Assembly: GCA_001029295.1 (NCBI GenBank)
Contig: LDXJ01000033.1
Coordinates: 1-43,207, forward strand
DNA from: Peptococcaceae bacterium CEB3
Lineage (GTDB): Bacteria > Bacillota > Desulfitobacteriia > Desulfitobacteriales > Desulfitobacteriaceae
Direction: 5' to 3'
DNA: 43,207 bases
The notes beneath the pieces were generated by a model, which did no database searches, was not told where the DNA came from, and was given only the letters and a program-made list of their open reading frames with translations. Every line of letters begins with the position of its first letter. Position 1 is the stretch's first letter. This document shows, piece after piece, positions 26,333 through 34,961 of the stretch. The translations under genes were made by a program, and so were the position numbers.

Positions 26333-27667
26333 TTATTTTGGCGGTTCGGATCCAATCTCTAAACGCGCCTCTAAAGTGCCTTCCCGGTTAGTTTCGGGTA
26401 GGAAATATCCTCCTAGAACCGTAAGTGCCGACATAACAATCATATAGAGAGCAATTGGCCAGATCCTATTCCCACTCGAAGTATACATTGCCATGGCGAT
26501 CAGCGGCGCTGTACCACCAAGAATAGCCGTTGCAACTTCGCGGCCAAAAGCGAATCCACTGTAGCGAATATTTCCCGCGAATACTTCTGAATAAAAAGCG
26601 GGTGAAATAGCATAGTTGGAATTCATGACCAGGAACGGAATAACGTATCCAAGCCATACCAATCCTACGATTCGCGTATCCATTAACCAGAAAAGGGGAA
26701 ATGCCACCACAGCCGTCGCGACTGCGGTTATAATAAACAGGCGCCTTCTCCCTATTATGTCAGACATCCATCCAAATAAGGGGGCTGAAATAATGGATAG
26801 CCCGGCACTCACCGCATAAAGTAGCGATGCCATGGAGGCAGGGAATCCCAGTACCTTAGCGACATAGAATACCGCAAATGCCTGAATAACATACCCGTAT
26901 CCAGCAGCTATCCCCGTCGCTGCCATCACCGAAACAACTTCTTTAGGAGCATTACGCAACATAGCCCAAAGTGGAATCCTTTCGATCGATTTCGACTCTT
27001 TCAGACCTTGAAAATCGGGAGTCTCCTCAATTCTCGCCCGAATAACCAAGCCGACCGCGACTAGAACTACACTAAATAAAAACGGTAGTCTCCAGCCCCA
27101 TGATAGAAACTCGGCCTGTGGCAGGCGAGATACCAAGGAGAACAGCCCCGTAGACAACATTATACCGGCCCAAACGCCCATAACCGTGAAACTACCCCAG
27201 AGTCCACGTCGATTTTTCGGCGCGAATTCTACCGCATAAACCGATGCACCGCTGAACTCCGCCCCAGACCCTAACCCTTGAAGGATCCGTATCAGAATGA
27301 GTAGCAGTGGAGCCCAATTTCCAATGGAATTGTAAGTGGGTAAGATACCAATTAATGTTGTGCAAATGCCCATTATGAGTAACGTAACAACCAGCACCGT
27401 CTTTCGGCCATACTTGTCTCCTAAATTTCCGAATATTATGCCCCCTATTGGCCGGAACAAAAAACCAGCTGCAAACGTGCCAAACGAGGCCATAATGCCG
27501 GCTACACTGGACATCTTCGGAAAAAACAAGTGGCTAAACACCAGGGCGGCAGCGGCACTATACAGGGCAAAATCGTACCACTCCAATACCGAGCCTACAG
27601 CACTGGCCAGTATTACGTTTCCCACTGATGCCTTGACTACTTTACTAACACCCGCCTGACCTTCCAT
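26333..27667 (-). CDS. MFS transporter, metabolite:H+ symporter (MHS) family
   Basis: 444 residues with twelve predicted membrane helices. ASAVGSVLEWYDFALYSAAA, the loop motif GNLGDKYGRKTVL, RILQGLGSGAEFSGA and GWMSDIIGRRRLF mark the ProP/ShiA-type MHS group, which imports organic acids, betaines and aromatic or sugar-derived acids by proton symport. AAGGAGG lies 7 bases before the ATG. Placed between a GarR/URO-D pair and a corrinoid protein, it probably imports the substrate of this island; the substrate is unknown. The gap to the preceding gene (325 bp) allows an own promoter. Confidence 0.9.
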   Translation of the reverse strand: MEGQAGVSKVVKASVGNVILASAVGSVLEWYDFALYSAAAALVFSHLFFPKMSSVAGIMASFGTFAAGFLFRPIGGIIFGNLGDKYGRKTVLVVTLLIMGICTTLIGILPTYNSIGNWAPLLLILIRILQGLGSGAEFSGASVYAVEFAPKNRRGLWGSFTVMGVWAGIMLSTGLFSLVSRLPQAEFLSWGWRLPFLFSVVLVAVGLVIRARIEETPDFQGLKESKSIERIPLWAMLRNAPKEVVSVMAATGIAAGYGYVIQAFAVFYVAKVLGFPASMASLLYAVSAGLSIISAPLFGWMSDIIGRRRLFIITAVATAVVAFPLFWLMDTRIVGLVWLGYVIPFLVMNSNYAISPAFYSEVFAGNIRYSGFAFGREVATAILGGTAPLIAMAMYTSSGNRIWPIALYMIVMSALTVLGGYFLPETNREGTLEARLEIGSEPPK

Positions 27668-27992
27668 GGTTAATACCTCCTTACATTTCTTTGTCTCAGA
27701 GATAAACTTGTTGCCTAGTGAACCTTTTCCGGTTCGATGGCTTATCCATACACGCCGAGTTTAGTCTCCAAAATTGAGCGAGTAAAACTACCATTGGCTG
27801 GCGCTTCAATTGCACTTGTCGACATTTTTACTCTATTTATCTACCTAACGCACCACTCCTTTTACCTCGAGAACTCTTTTCTTATCGGCCTGGCTTTACC
27901 CCTGGTGCTTGCGCCACATGCACCCGTCATGGGCCGTATTTCTCCAATGTCGACAATGATGCAACGACAACCTGGCTTCCCAAAAACGACAG
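27668..27992. other. Intergenic region, no supported gene
   Basis: 325 bp between the URO-D gene and the transporter. A plus-strand open frame (27737-28018) overlaps the end of the URO-D gene and has no ribosome site. No clear promoter or hairpin. Confidence 0.35.
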
Positions 27993-29045
27993 TCAAAACA
28001 TGCCCGCGCTTACGGTAGAGGCTTCCCTTAAGGCATCGATGTTTTCCAAAGGAACCTCGCTGGTAATGCCTTGCGCAGGAGCGATAATATAACCACCACC
28101 CCTGCCCAGAACAGCAACCGTATGATAAACCTCGTCCCTAACTTCCTGCGGTGTACCCCGGGACAGGGCACCCGCAGTGGAAATTCCCCCATAAAAGGTT
28201 AGGCGCTCACCATACTGGTCTTTTAGAGCTCTAATATCCATAGCGTCTGGTTGGACGGGGTTCAGGATGTCTAGTCCCATATCCGCAAAATCTCCGATAA
28301 TCGGCGTCACATGACCACAGGTGTGATGCATGACTGGTACTCCCGCTTCTTTATATACATTCCAGATACGTCGCAAGCGCGGTTTGATCAGATCCCGCCA
28401 CAGCTCGGGTGCAAACAGCATACTCGTTTTACCGCCATAATCATCACCTGTGCGACCACAGGCCACACCCGCTTGAACATACCGTTTGGCTATAGCCACT
28501 TGATAATCTGTTATCTTATCAAGCAGCGTCTCCACAAAATCCCGGCGCAAAACCAGATCCATTAAGAAGTTCTCCAGTCCCCGCAGGGCCCAGGCTCGCT
28601 CAAACAGGCAATAAGCCTGATAGGAAGTCACTAGATAATCCCGACCGAATTCAGCAACCGTCTTTTGCGCTCGCTCCAGCAGGCCGGGAGCCCAAGGATC
28701 CGGAAATTCGTAACCCGACCAACCATCGAGATCGGCTAAAGGGTGAACAACGGCCAGAGGACCCTCCTGGTAGTTGTTCCAACCGACGCACCAAGCATCA
28801 TAGCTCACTTCGTCACTTCCCAGTTTCCGGGCTTTGATGTTGCCGAAAGCATCGTCAAGATAGGCATAGACGATATGGTTGTCAAGGGCCGTGATGATTT
28901 CCCTCCCTCCTGAGGGCAGACCCCAAGCTTTTGCCACCTTGTCGAGGCCGACCCCCGAGAAATCCATCTGAATCGGTAGGCGATCAATTTCTTGTCGTTT
29001 TATGGTCCGTAAAGCACGCTCCTTGGGAGACATCCGGCTGCTCAT
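27993..29045 (-). CDS. URO-D superfamily methyltransferase coupled to GarR-like gene
   Basis: 350 residues. SPKERALRTIKRQEIDRLPI is the classical URO-D start. LRGLENFLMDLVLRRDFVET, APELWRDLIKPRLRRIW and VMHHTCGHVTPIIGDFADMG (H-x-C) follow. The distal Cys is absent (YIIAPAQGITSEVPLENID), but the E-V-P-L-E-N end typical of MtaA-like proteins is kept. The start codon overlaps the stop of the GarR-like gene by 4 bp (ATGA), so the two proteins are made in step. This coupling links methyl transfer to a sugar-acid dehydrogenase. Confidence 0.85.
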   Translation of the reverse strand: MSSRMSPKERALRTIKRQEIDRLPIQMDFSGVGLDKVAKAWGLPSGGREIITALDNHIVYAYLDDAFGNIKARKLGSDEVSYDAWCVGWNNYQEGPLAVVHPLADLDGWSGYEFPDPWAPGLLERAQKTVAEFGRDYLVTSYQAYCLFERAWALRGLENFLMDLVLRRDFVETLLDKITDYQVAIAKRYVQAGVACGRTGDDYGGKTSMLFAPELWRDLIKPRLRRIWNVYKEAGVPVMHHTCGHVTPIIGDFADMGLDILNPVQPDAMDIRALKDQYGERLTFYGGISTAGALSRGTPQEVRDEVYHTVAVLGRGGGYIIAPAQGITSEVPLENIDALREASTVSAGMF

Positions 29046-29932
29046 TTTCTCCGCACCTCCACTTTGGCGAGTTTTTCGTAAAAACGGACAATAGCCCCAT
29101 GGTCGGCGTCTCCCAGACCATCTACTTGCAAAGCCTGGAGAATCTCCATAACCCCGGCGGTGAGTGGCAGCGGTACCCCTATCACGTGAGCAGAAGCCAA
29201 AGCGTTAGCAAGATCCTTAATGTGAAGTTTGATCCGGAAGCCGGGATTGAATTTACCCTCTAGCACTAAAGGCGCTTTGGCATCCAAGGCATTGCTTCCG
29301 GCTAAACCGCCCCGGATGGCCTGGTACACAAGCTCTGGATCAACCCCGACCTTTGTGGCGAAGACCAGGGCTTCGGACATAGCTGCGATGTTCAGTGCCA
29401 CCATGATTTGATTGGCAAGCTTGGCAACATTACCGGCACCTAGATCTCCAACCCGGACAACGGAGGTTCCCATAATTCGGAGAATATTGTAGCAGGTATC
29501 AAAATCGTGCTGTATTCCCCCGACCATGATTGACAGTGTGCCGTCTATGGCTTTGGGTTCCCCTCCACTTACCGGCGCATCCAACATTCGTACCCCTTTT
29601 TCCGCCAACACTGCTCCTAATTCTCTGCTCGCCAGGGGATCAATGGAACTCATATCGATGACTAGGGAACCAGGTCGCACGCCCTCAATCACCCCGCCGG
29701 GACCCAAAAGCACCTCTCTAACCTCCGGCGAATTGGGAAGCATGGTAACAATGACTTCCGTCTGACTTGCAACCTCCCGCGGTGAAACGCCCTCTGACGC
29801 ACCGGCAGCAACTAATTCCTCGACCGCTATCTTGCTCAAATCATAAACCACCAACTGATAGCCCGCTTTCAGAAGATTCTTGCACATAGGCTTGCCCATA
29901 ATTCCAAGACCGATGAAACCAATCTTATACAT
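29042..29932 (-). CDS. garR: 2-hydroxy-3-oxopropionate (tartronate semialdehyde) reductase / 3-hydroxyisobutyrate dehydrogenase family
   Basis: 296 residues. The nucleotide-binding motif is GFIGLGIMGKPM. The substrate signature DAPVSGGEPKAIDGTLSIMVGG and the catalytic Lys in GAGNVAKLANQI define the beta-hydroxyacid dehydrogenase family, and the overall fit is best to GarR. AAAAGGGG upstream of ATG 29932 is a fair ribosome site. Expected reaction: NAD(P)H-dependent interconversion of tartronate semialdehyde and D-glycerate, a late step in glucarate/galactarate breakdown. A related hydroxy acid is possible. It is coupled by a 4-bp overlap to a URO-D gene. Confidence 0.85.
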   Translation of the reverse strand: MYKIGFIGLGIMGKPMCKNLLKAGYQLVVYDLSKIAVEELVAAGASEGVSPREVASQTEVIVTMLPNSPEVREVLLGPGGVIEGVRPGSLVIDMSSIDPLASRELGAVLAEKGVRMLDAPVSGGEPKAIDGTLSIMVGGIQHDFDTCYNILRIMGTSVVRVGDLGAGNVAKLANQIMVALNIAAMSEALVFATKVGVDPELVYQAIRGGLAGSNALDAKAPLVLEGKFNPGFRIKLHIKDLANALASAHVIGVPLPLTAGVMEILQALQVDGLGDADHGAIVRFYEKLAKVEVRRK

Positions 29933-30063
29933 CTATTTCAACCCCTTTTCATAACTCTAGAGCACGTTTTGATAGCTACGTATTTTCCATGGTAACGGGT
30001 AACTCTTAGCACTACTGCACCGTAACGGTCTTATTCACTGCACGAAATGCTACCCGACATCAA

Positions 30064-30219
30064 TCACCTGTTCTTTAAGTTATCCTGCGCCACGCCTAGC
30101 AGAATTACCCAACCAATGCTAGCTGTTTGCACTTCGAAGGGAACTTCCAGCGGTACAAACCCGTCGATTGACCCTCTGACGTTAAAACCGCTAAAAACAC
30201 CTTGGCTCCTAATAACCAT
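30064..30219 (-). CDS. Possible small protein overlapping the end of the URO-D-like gene
   Basis: ATG 30219 lies inside the last codons of the upstream URO-D-like gene and opens 51 codons beginning MVIRSQGVFSGFNVRGSIDG, with a hydrophobic stretch TASIGWVILLGVAQ, ending at TGA 30064. GAAAGG lies only 3 bases upstream. The overlap would allow coupled translation. No family recognised, and it could be chance. Confidence 0.25.
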   Translation of the reverse strand: MVIRSQGVFSGFNVRGSIDGFVPLEVPFEVQTASIGWVILLGVAQDNLKNR

Positions 30220-31405
30220 AAACCTTTCGGACGTAAGCGTTCAGTTTCTTGGCTCTGGATACCGACGGAGCCACAATATTTAGAAAAATACCTCGACAAG
30301 GAAGGTTATCTCTGATAGTTTTTATATCTTCCTCGTCCAAATCACCCCATATAACTAAACTTTTCTTCTCCATTATTCTGCGAAATACGGACATCATTTC
30401 CCGAACCGACGGTCCCCCGACATCCTTGTTGATCTCTATTGCCTTTAGATCGTCGATTCTTAACAGGTCATCAAGGATAAACAGCGAGGCCGGATGAAGA
30501 TGAACGAGTGAAAAAGGATAAGCCCGACATATTTTCTCGTCGCACAGCAGGAAAAATTCGCGATAAAGAGAAGGCGAGCACAAGGCTGAAAGATCTTCTT
30601 GAAACCACACACATTTCTCGGGAGTCCAGATAGGGTAAAAGCCCATACAGTAACCTCCTAGGAACTCCGGCACCGTAGCCAGAAAAGACGATATTACGTG
30701 GAGAAATGCATTCGTCACCGTCAAAGCCAACTTCTTCATGACCTCGGGATAGTCGTATAGACAATACACTAGGTTATCCTGCCCTAACATAGCCCCCAAC
30801 GTATCCGACGGCCCTCGCAGGACCGGTTGTCCGAGCGGAAAACGTCCATCCGACAATTCTGTTAATTGACTGGTAAATTCATTGAACTTCATAAGCCAAG
30901 GGTTATCGCTTTCAAGTTTCAACGGTTCCAAAGCCTGCGGATCCGAAGCAAAGGATTTAGCCCAAAAGCTTTCTTCACTGCTATATATGTCGCAGCCCAG
31001 CATACCTTCTATCCAAGGTATTCCTGTAAACGGTTCGGCTGTCCAAAAGGCTTCCTGCCCAATGCGCAAATTGTCCTGATACATTCTCTCATAGTCCGCC
31101 ATATACTCGTCTGTGGAAATTAGTTCTGGCGTAATTCTCTGCCCGCGAGACAGGAGAGGCATAGCTGCGTCGAACGTACGGCTAAAAAAGAAATCCCTGA
31201 GCCTAAAACCAACCAACGGATAACCCTGTTCTCTTTTTTGCCAAAAGACCTGATGCCGACTTACCCGTTCGTGCAACAATACGGCTTCCGCATTCCCTTT
31301 CCATTTAACAGCCTCCCTCCTATACACAGCTATCCCCGTATAGTCATACCACCTCAGAATTAACCGATCATGGTTCCTACTACTACACAAGGCTACTGGA
31401 GGCAT
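30209..31405 (-). CDS. URO-D-superfamily protein lacking the H-x-C zinc motif; start uncertain
   Basis: Open frame of 398 codons. It is related to URO-D proteins by fold-type landmarks (RGPSDTLGAMLGQDNLVYCL, SPSLYREFFLLCDEKICRAY), but the place of H-x-C-G reads SLVHLHPASLF, without cysteine. Homology seems to begin at VKWKGNAEAVLLHERVSRH, coded from 31309. There a perfect AGGAGG sits 6 bases before a GTT, not a normal start codon. GTG 31327 or ATG 31405 are alternatives, and a strong AGAGGGGGAG near 31430 precedes a 9-codon frame. Methyl transfer is doubtful without zinc ligands; a different activity in the same pathway is possible. Confidence 0.65.
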   Translation of the reverse strand: MPPVALCSSRNHDRLILRWYDYTGIAVYRREAVKWKGNAEAVLLHERVSRHQVFWQKREQGYPLVGFRLRDFFFSRTFDAAMPLLSRGQRITPELISTDEYMADYERMYQDNLRIGQEAFWTAEPFTGIPWIEGMLGCDIYSSEESFWAKSFASDPQALEPLKLESDNPWLMKFNEFTSQLTELSDGRFPLGQPVLRGPSDTLGAMLGQDNLVYCLYDYPEVMKKLALTVTNAFLHVISSFLATVPEFLGGYCMGFYPIWTPEKCVWFQEDLSALCSPSLYREFFLLCDEKICRAYPFSLVHLHPASLFILDDLLRIDDLKAIEINKDVGGPSVREMMSVFRRIMEKKSLVIWGDLDEEDIKTIRDNLPCRGIFLNIVAPSVSRAKKLNAYVRKVYGY

Positions 31406-31913
31406 CGTTCATTTCAAGACTACTCCCCCTCTAACCATGTGTATCTTTGCATTTTACATTATGAAATCTAAGTTCATATTATGGTATATATTCGACGGTC
31501 TTCGCAGAAATCCTTTCTCAATCACAAGATTAGGTTAAATATTTTTTCGATTCAGTTTTAAATACGGTCACCCATGCGATGATGCCTCCCTGAAGTGGTT
31601 GTTCCCTAACCGCTGATTAGCGCCTTATCGTCCTCCAATTCCCCCTCTAACAATCTTGCACTGGAATGCAATTACCGCCGCTTTCGCCACTGACGGGCTT
31701 AATCTCTCAAGATAACACCCTACCGGGAAGCAGAACTAAACTGAAATTTCTGTCGTCTAACTATAACCCATAGGATAAAGGACAGAAACAGAACCCTTTT
31801 TTTCTGCAATTTTGCATCGAAAAGCATGTCTCCCGGCAGAAAAGTTCTTAGCATATGCTTTATCTAGACCTCTCGGAGCACGTTCCATCGTCTAGCCTAC
31901 ATCAAACCCTCGA
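31406..31913. other. Intergenic region with duplicated flank
   Basis: About 500 bp. The right part (31827-31913) matches the 3' flank of corrinoid copy B, and 31613-31650 matches 25205-25250. The left part is AT-rich and should hold the promoter of the URO-D-like gene. No gene supported. Confidence 0.45.
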
Positions 31914-32162
31914 TCAGGCTAAAAGGTCCTCTGCTAAATCCACCGCCGTAGCCGCATCGGGAGCATAGGCGTCAGCACCAATCTCGTCGGCAAACTTCTG
32001 AGTCACAGGGGCTCCGCCAATGACATTCATCCCCGCGATTAAGCCTTCATTGAGGATGGTCCCTACATCTACTCCTCCTGCCACGGCTTTTTCGGTATTC
32101 TCTTTGACCTTTGCGGCATTGCCGCTGATGACCGCTTCTTTGATTACCTGCATGTCAGACAT
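31914..32162 (-). pseudogene. Corrinoid protein copy C with 378-bp internal in-frame deletion
   Basis: 82 codons: the first 49 residues equal copy B up to GMNVIG, then jump to GAPVTQKFADEIGAD and the same C-terminus. Exactly 378 bp (126 residues) are missing, including GDLHDIGKN, so cobalamin cannot bind. The two copy B sites that were joined share CCAAT, consistent with a microhomology deletion. The ribosome site (AGGAGG) and ATG are intact, so a shortened cap-domain peptide could be made. Confidence 0.88.
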
Positions 32163-32327
32163 GTTTTCTACCTCCTCATTCATAACGACAATGAGCAATG
32201 TACGTCGGCATTTATACCAAGGATCGCCAAACATGTAATAGTTGAATATACCGGTTGTACCCCCCGCTTTCTCTGATTACTGTGACGATTTAGAAATCCA
32301 TCGGACAACTACTTACAAAGGGAGCAA

Positions 32328-33365
32328 CTACAAAGTTACCAGAGTTTTGATAGTACTGTCCCGCTGACTTTTACTAATCTCGAGGGCCTCCTGCGTACGC
32401 TCTAAAGGGAACCGGTGGGTAATAATGCTACACAAGTCAACCTTTCCGCTCTTTGCCAGAGAAAGAGCGACAGGGAACTGATTGGCATAGCGAAATGTCC
32501 CCGTCAATTTCAGCCGGGAGCGCGTGATCAGATCGACATTAAAACTCACTTCTCCGGCACCCACGCCAACCAAGACAACCGTTCCGCCCCGCCGGACAAT
32601 TCGAACGGTTTGAGCTGCCGCCGCAGCAGTGCCGGAGGTCTCTAAGACCACATCGGTACCCAACTGATTGGTCAACTCCAAGATTCTATGAACCGGATCC
32701 TCAATACAGGCGTTCACAACATGAGCGGCGCCGAGATTCTTGGCCAAGTCCAAACGTTTTGTATACAAATCGACTACGATCACCGGACCAGCACCCAAGG
32801 CCAAAGCGGCTTGTAAGGCCATCAACCCAATTGTTCCACCACCCAAAATTGCAACCGATTGCCCCGCTCGTACTTGTCCCTCAGCAAGACCCTGAAGGGC
32901 TACCGCCAAGGGTTCTATGACAGTACCTTCCTCATGGTCAATCTGAGGTGGTAACTTGTGCGCATACCGCCAAGGGATTGCCACAAACTCCGTCATGCAG
33001 CCCTGCGTGCTAGGAATGCCCTTAAAAGCCTGAAAGCGGCACAAATTATACTCTCCCCGCTGGCAGAACTCGCACTCGCCACACGAAATGCCAGGCTCCA
33101 TAACAACCCTGTCCCCACATTGCAACGCAGTGACGTCTTCCCCAATAGCAACAATCTCTCCAGCAGCCTCATGTCCTAAAATCAAAGGTTCGTTCATAAT
33201 ACTGTCGGCAATTCGGCCATTATTATAAAGATGAAGATCACTGCCGCAGATTCCAACTGCTTTGACATTGACCAGGACTTGATTCCGGCTTATCCGGGGA
33301 ACCGGAATCTGTTCGATCCTTAGATCCCCGGGAGCATAAAGAACGGCCGCCCGCATCGTTACCAT
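32328..33365 (-). CDS. Zinc-dependent alcohol dehydrogenase, sorbitol/xylitol dehydrogenase-like
   Basis: 345 residues. Catalytic zinc ligands are in VGICGSDLHLY (Cys) and LGHEAAGEI (His-Glu). The structural zinc lobe is CGECEFCQRGEYNLC. The NAD site is VAILGGGTIGLMALQAALAL with Asp (VVDLY) favouring NAD. The MDR family fit is best to polyol (L-iditol/xylitol) dehydrogenases. Probable role: oxidation of a secondary hydroxyl of a sugar, polyol or sugar acid in the cytoplasm. GAGGAG lies 9 bases before the ATG. It stands between a URO-D gene upstream and the deleted corrinoid gene downstream. Confidence 0.9.
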   Translation of the reverse strand: MVTMRAAVLYAPGDLRIEQIPVPRISRNQVLVNVKAVGICGSDLHLYNNGRIADSIMNEPLILGHEAAGEIVAIGEDVTALQCGDRVVMEPGISCGECEFCQRGEYNLCRFQAFKGIPSTQGCMTEFVAIPWRYAHKLPPQIDHEEGTVIEPLAVALQGLAEGQVRAGQSVAILGGGTIGLMALQAALALGAGPVIVVDLYTKRLDLAKNLGAAHVVNACIEDPVHRILELTNQLGTDVVLETSGTAAAAAQTVRIVRRGGTVVLVGVGAGEVSFNVDLITRSRLKLTGTFRYANQFPVALSLAKSGKVDLCSIITHRFPLERTQEALEISKSQRDSTIKTLVTL

Positions 33366-33662
33366 CCCACTTTCTCCTCTCTCAGATGTTGATTACACTA
33401 TTTCACGAGAACCATCTCTCCCAGAAAACCTTATTCTAGATCATCGCAACCATTTGACCGAGGCGACCGAGTTCGCGTGAAACTTTTTACCGCTCCCCTT
33501 GGAATTACCCGCTGTATGCTAGTACTATAGGTCTATTCTGAAAGACGAAATGTCTGCCGAATTCTAATTTCCCGGACGCTGCTTTACACCCCTCCGGCAT
33601 GGTTAAATCAAGCGGTATTGTCAGTAATGCTCTAAGCCTTTCCCGCCAAGGAAATCATTCCC
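33366..33662. other. Intergenic region, no supported gene
   Basis: About 300 bp between the URO-D gene and the alcohol dehydrogenase. No hairpin with a T run and no reading frame with a ribosome site was found. A TAGAAT near 33433-33438 (minus) has no adequate -35. Confidence 0.3.
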
Positions 33663-34823
33663 CTACCGCGCAGTCATGGACCTGGCCGTGTCAACCATAG
33701 CCTGAATGTTTTCCCTCTTCGCCTTAAAAACCTGCCCGGCTGGATACAGGATATAACGCCCGCCGTTCGAATAGGCCGCATTCAGACAACGTTTAACCTC
33801 TGTCTCCACCTCCTGCAGCGAATCACTGTCCAAGACTCGTTCATCAAAACCCCCAACAAGTGTTACCCTGCCTCCAGCCATCTTACGGGCGTCTTCTAGC
33901 TCAATGTCGCCGCCAGCTGAGAAACGGGGAGAGGTTAGGGTCTCAATCGCGTCCACCCCTGTATTGATCATCCTCTCAAGGTACGGAACGGTTTTTCCGC
34001 AGTCGTGATACTCCGCAATACTACCGTTCTTATGAATTGCGGCTATTATCTCTTTATCGTAAGCAGCAAGAAATTCATCATAAATTGCAGGAGAACCGAG
34101 ACTAATATAGGAACCGTTATACATGATTGCATGAACCTTTGTTTTGGCGCATATCGTGTCAACTGCCTTAACGGTATAATTTTTCAGAAATAGAAGCAAG
34201 CTGCGCAGCCAATCAGGACGGTCATATACGTCGAACAGTAAACGGTCTAGTCCTCGGAAATGTAACGCCTGATCCCAAATGCTGGGCATTGTGACCATTA
34301 CAATACCGCGTTGCTGGACCTCCTTCATCATGTTAGATAGATATCTTAGATCGAGCGCGTGCGGATCGGGCAGATACATCAGACGGTCCAAATCCGCTTC
34401 TTCTTTGATGGGGTACTCCAGAGCCCATTTTTGGTACCGATCGTACGAGGTGGAAGCCGTGAGATCGCCTGCTGGTGTCCTTATGACCGTATGAATGGTC
34501 CTTGTACTCTTGTCAATTTTTCTCTCGATCCGCCAGTTCCGTAAGGCCTCTTCCGGCCACCTGAATATGGTGTCTGGGAAGTCCTCAATGGTAAACCCAT
34601 GGCGCCAATGCGGGTAAAGAACAGGATCGAGACCCAACTCCTCCTGCAGGGCAATGAGTTTTCCGAGGTCCGTAGCCTGGAGCGTCTCGGAAGGACGTTC
34701 TCCCAAAAATCCCAGGAAATTTGGTTCTTCCAGTAAGCTTATGCCCATACGCAACACGACCGGAACCCTATCCACCGCATTTCCCCGTAACGCACTGACC
34801 AGCCTTTCTTCGCTATTCAACAA
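33663..34823 (-). CDS. URO-D superfamily methyltransferase
   Basis: 386 residues. The start is one of two consecutive TTG codons (34823 or 34820), with GGAGG six bases upstream. LNSEERLVSALRGNAVDRVP is the URO-D opening. FRGLDRLLFDVYDRPDWL, SPAIYDEFLAAYDKEIIAAI and IAEYHDCGKTVPYLERM (H-x-C) follow. The distal Cys is missing (YILYPAGQVFKAKRENIQ). It is the closest paralogue in this window of the gene at 23810-24955, sharing DFPDTIFRW/TWPEAILRW and GGFDERVL/GGFNERVL. Methyl transfer with a corrinoid protein is expected; substrate unknown. It follows the transketolase pair by 138 bp. Confidence 0.83.
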   Translation of the reverse strand: MLNSEERLVSALRGNAVDRVPVVLRMGISLLEEPNFLGFLGERPSETLQATDLGKLIALQEELGLDPVLYPHWRHGFTIEDFPDTIFRWPEEALRNWRIERKIDKSTRTIHTVIRTPAGDLTASTSYDRYQKWALEYPIKEEADLDRLMYLPDPHALDLRYLSNMMKEVQQRGIVMVTMPSIWDQALHFRGLDRLLFDVYDRPDWLRSLLLFLKNYTVKAVDTICAKTKVHAIMYNGSYISLGSPAIYDEFLAAYDKEIIAAIHKNGSIAEYHDCGKTVPYLERMINTGVDAIETLTSPRFSAGGDIELEDARKMAGGRVTLVGGFDERVLDSDSLQEVETEVKRCLNAAYSNGGRYILYPAGQVFKAKRENIQAMVDTARSMTAR

Positions 34824-34961
34824 AACTCGCCTCCTTGGATCTCCTGCTGACGCGGTGTTACATTAAAGTTTCCAGATCCCACTGTAAATTAGTCGGCTCT
34901 GTCAACCACCCCCCAACTCCCCTTCCGCGGATGAAGACTGGAAACGATCCCCCACAGTCTC

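Noticed and set aside
27737-28018. Plus-strand 93-codon frame between URO-D gene and transporter
   Set aside because: Overlaps the URO-D 3' end, has no ribosome site and no similarity.
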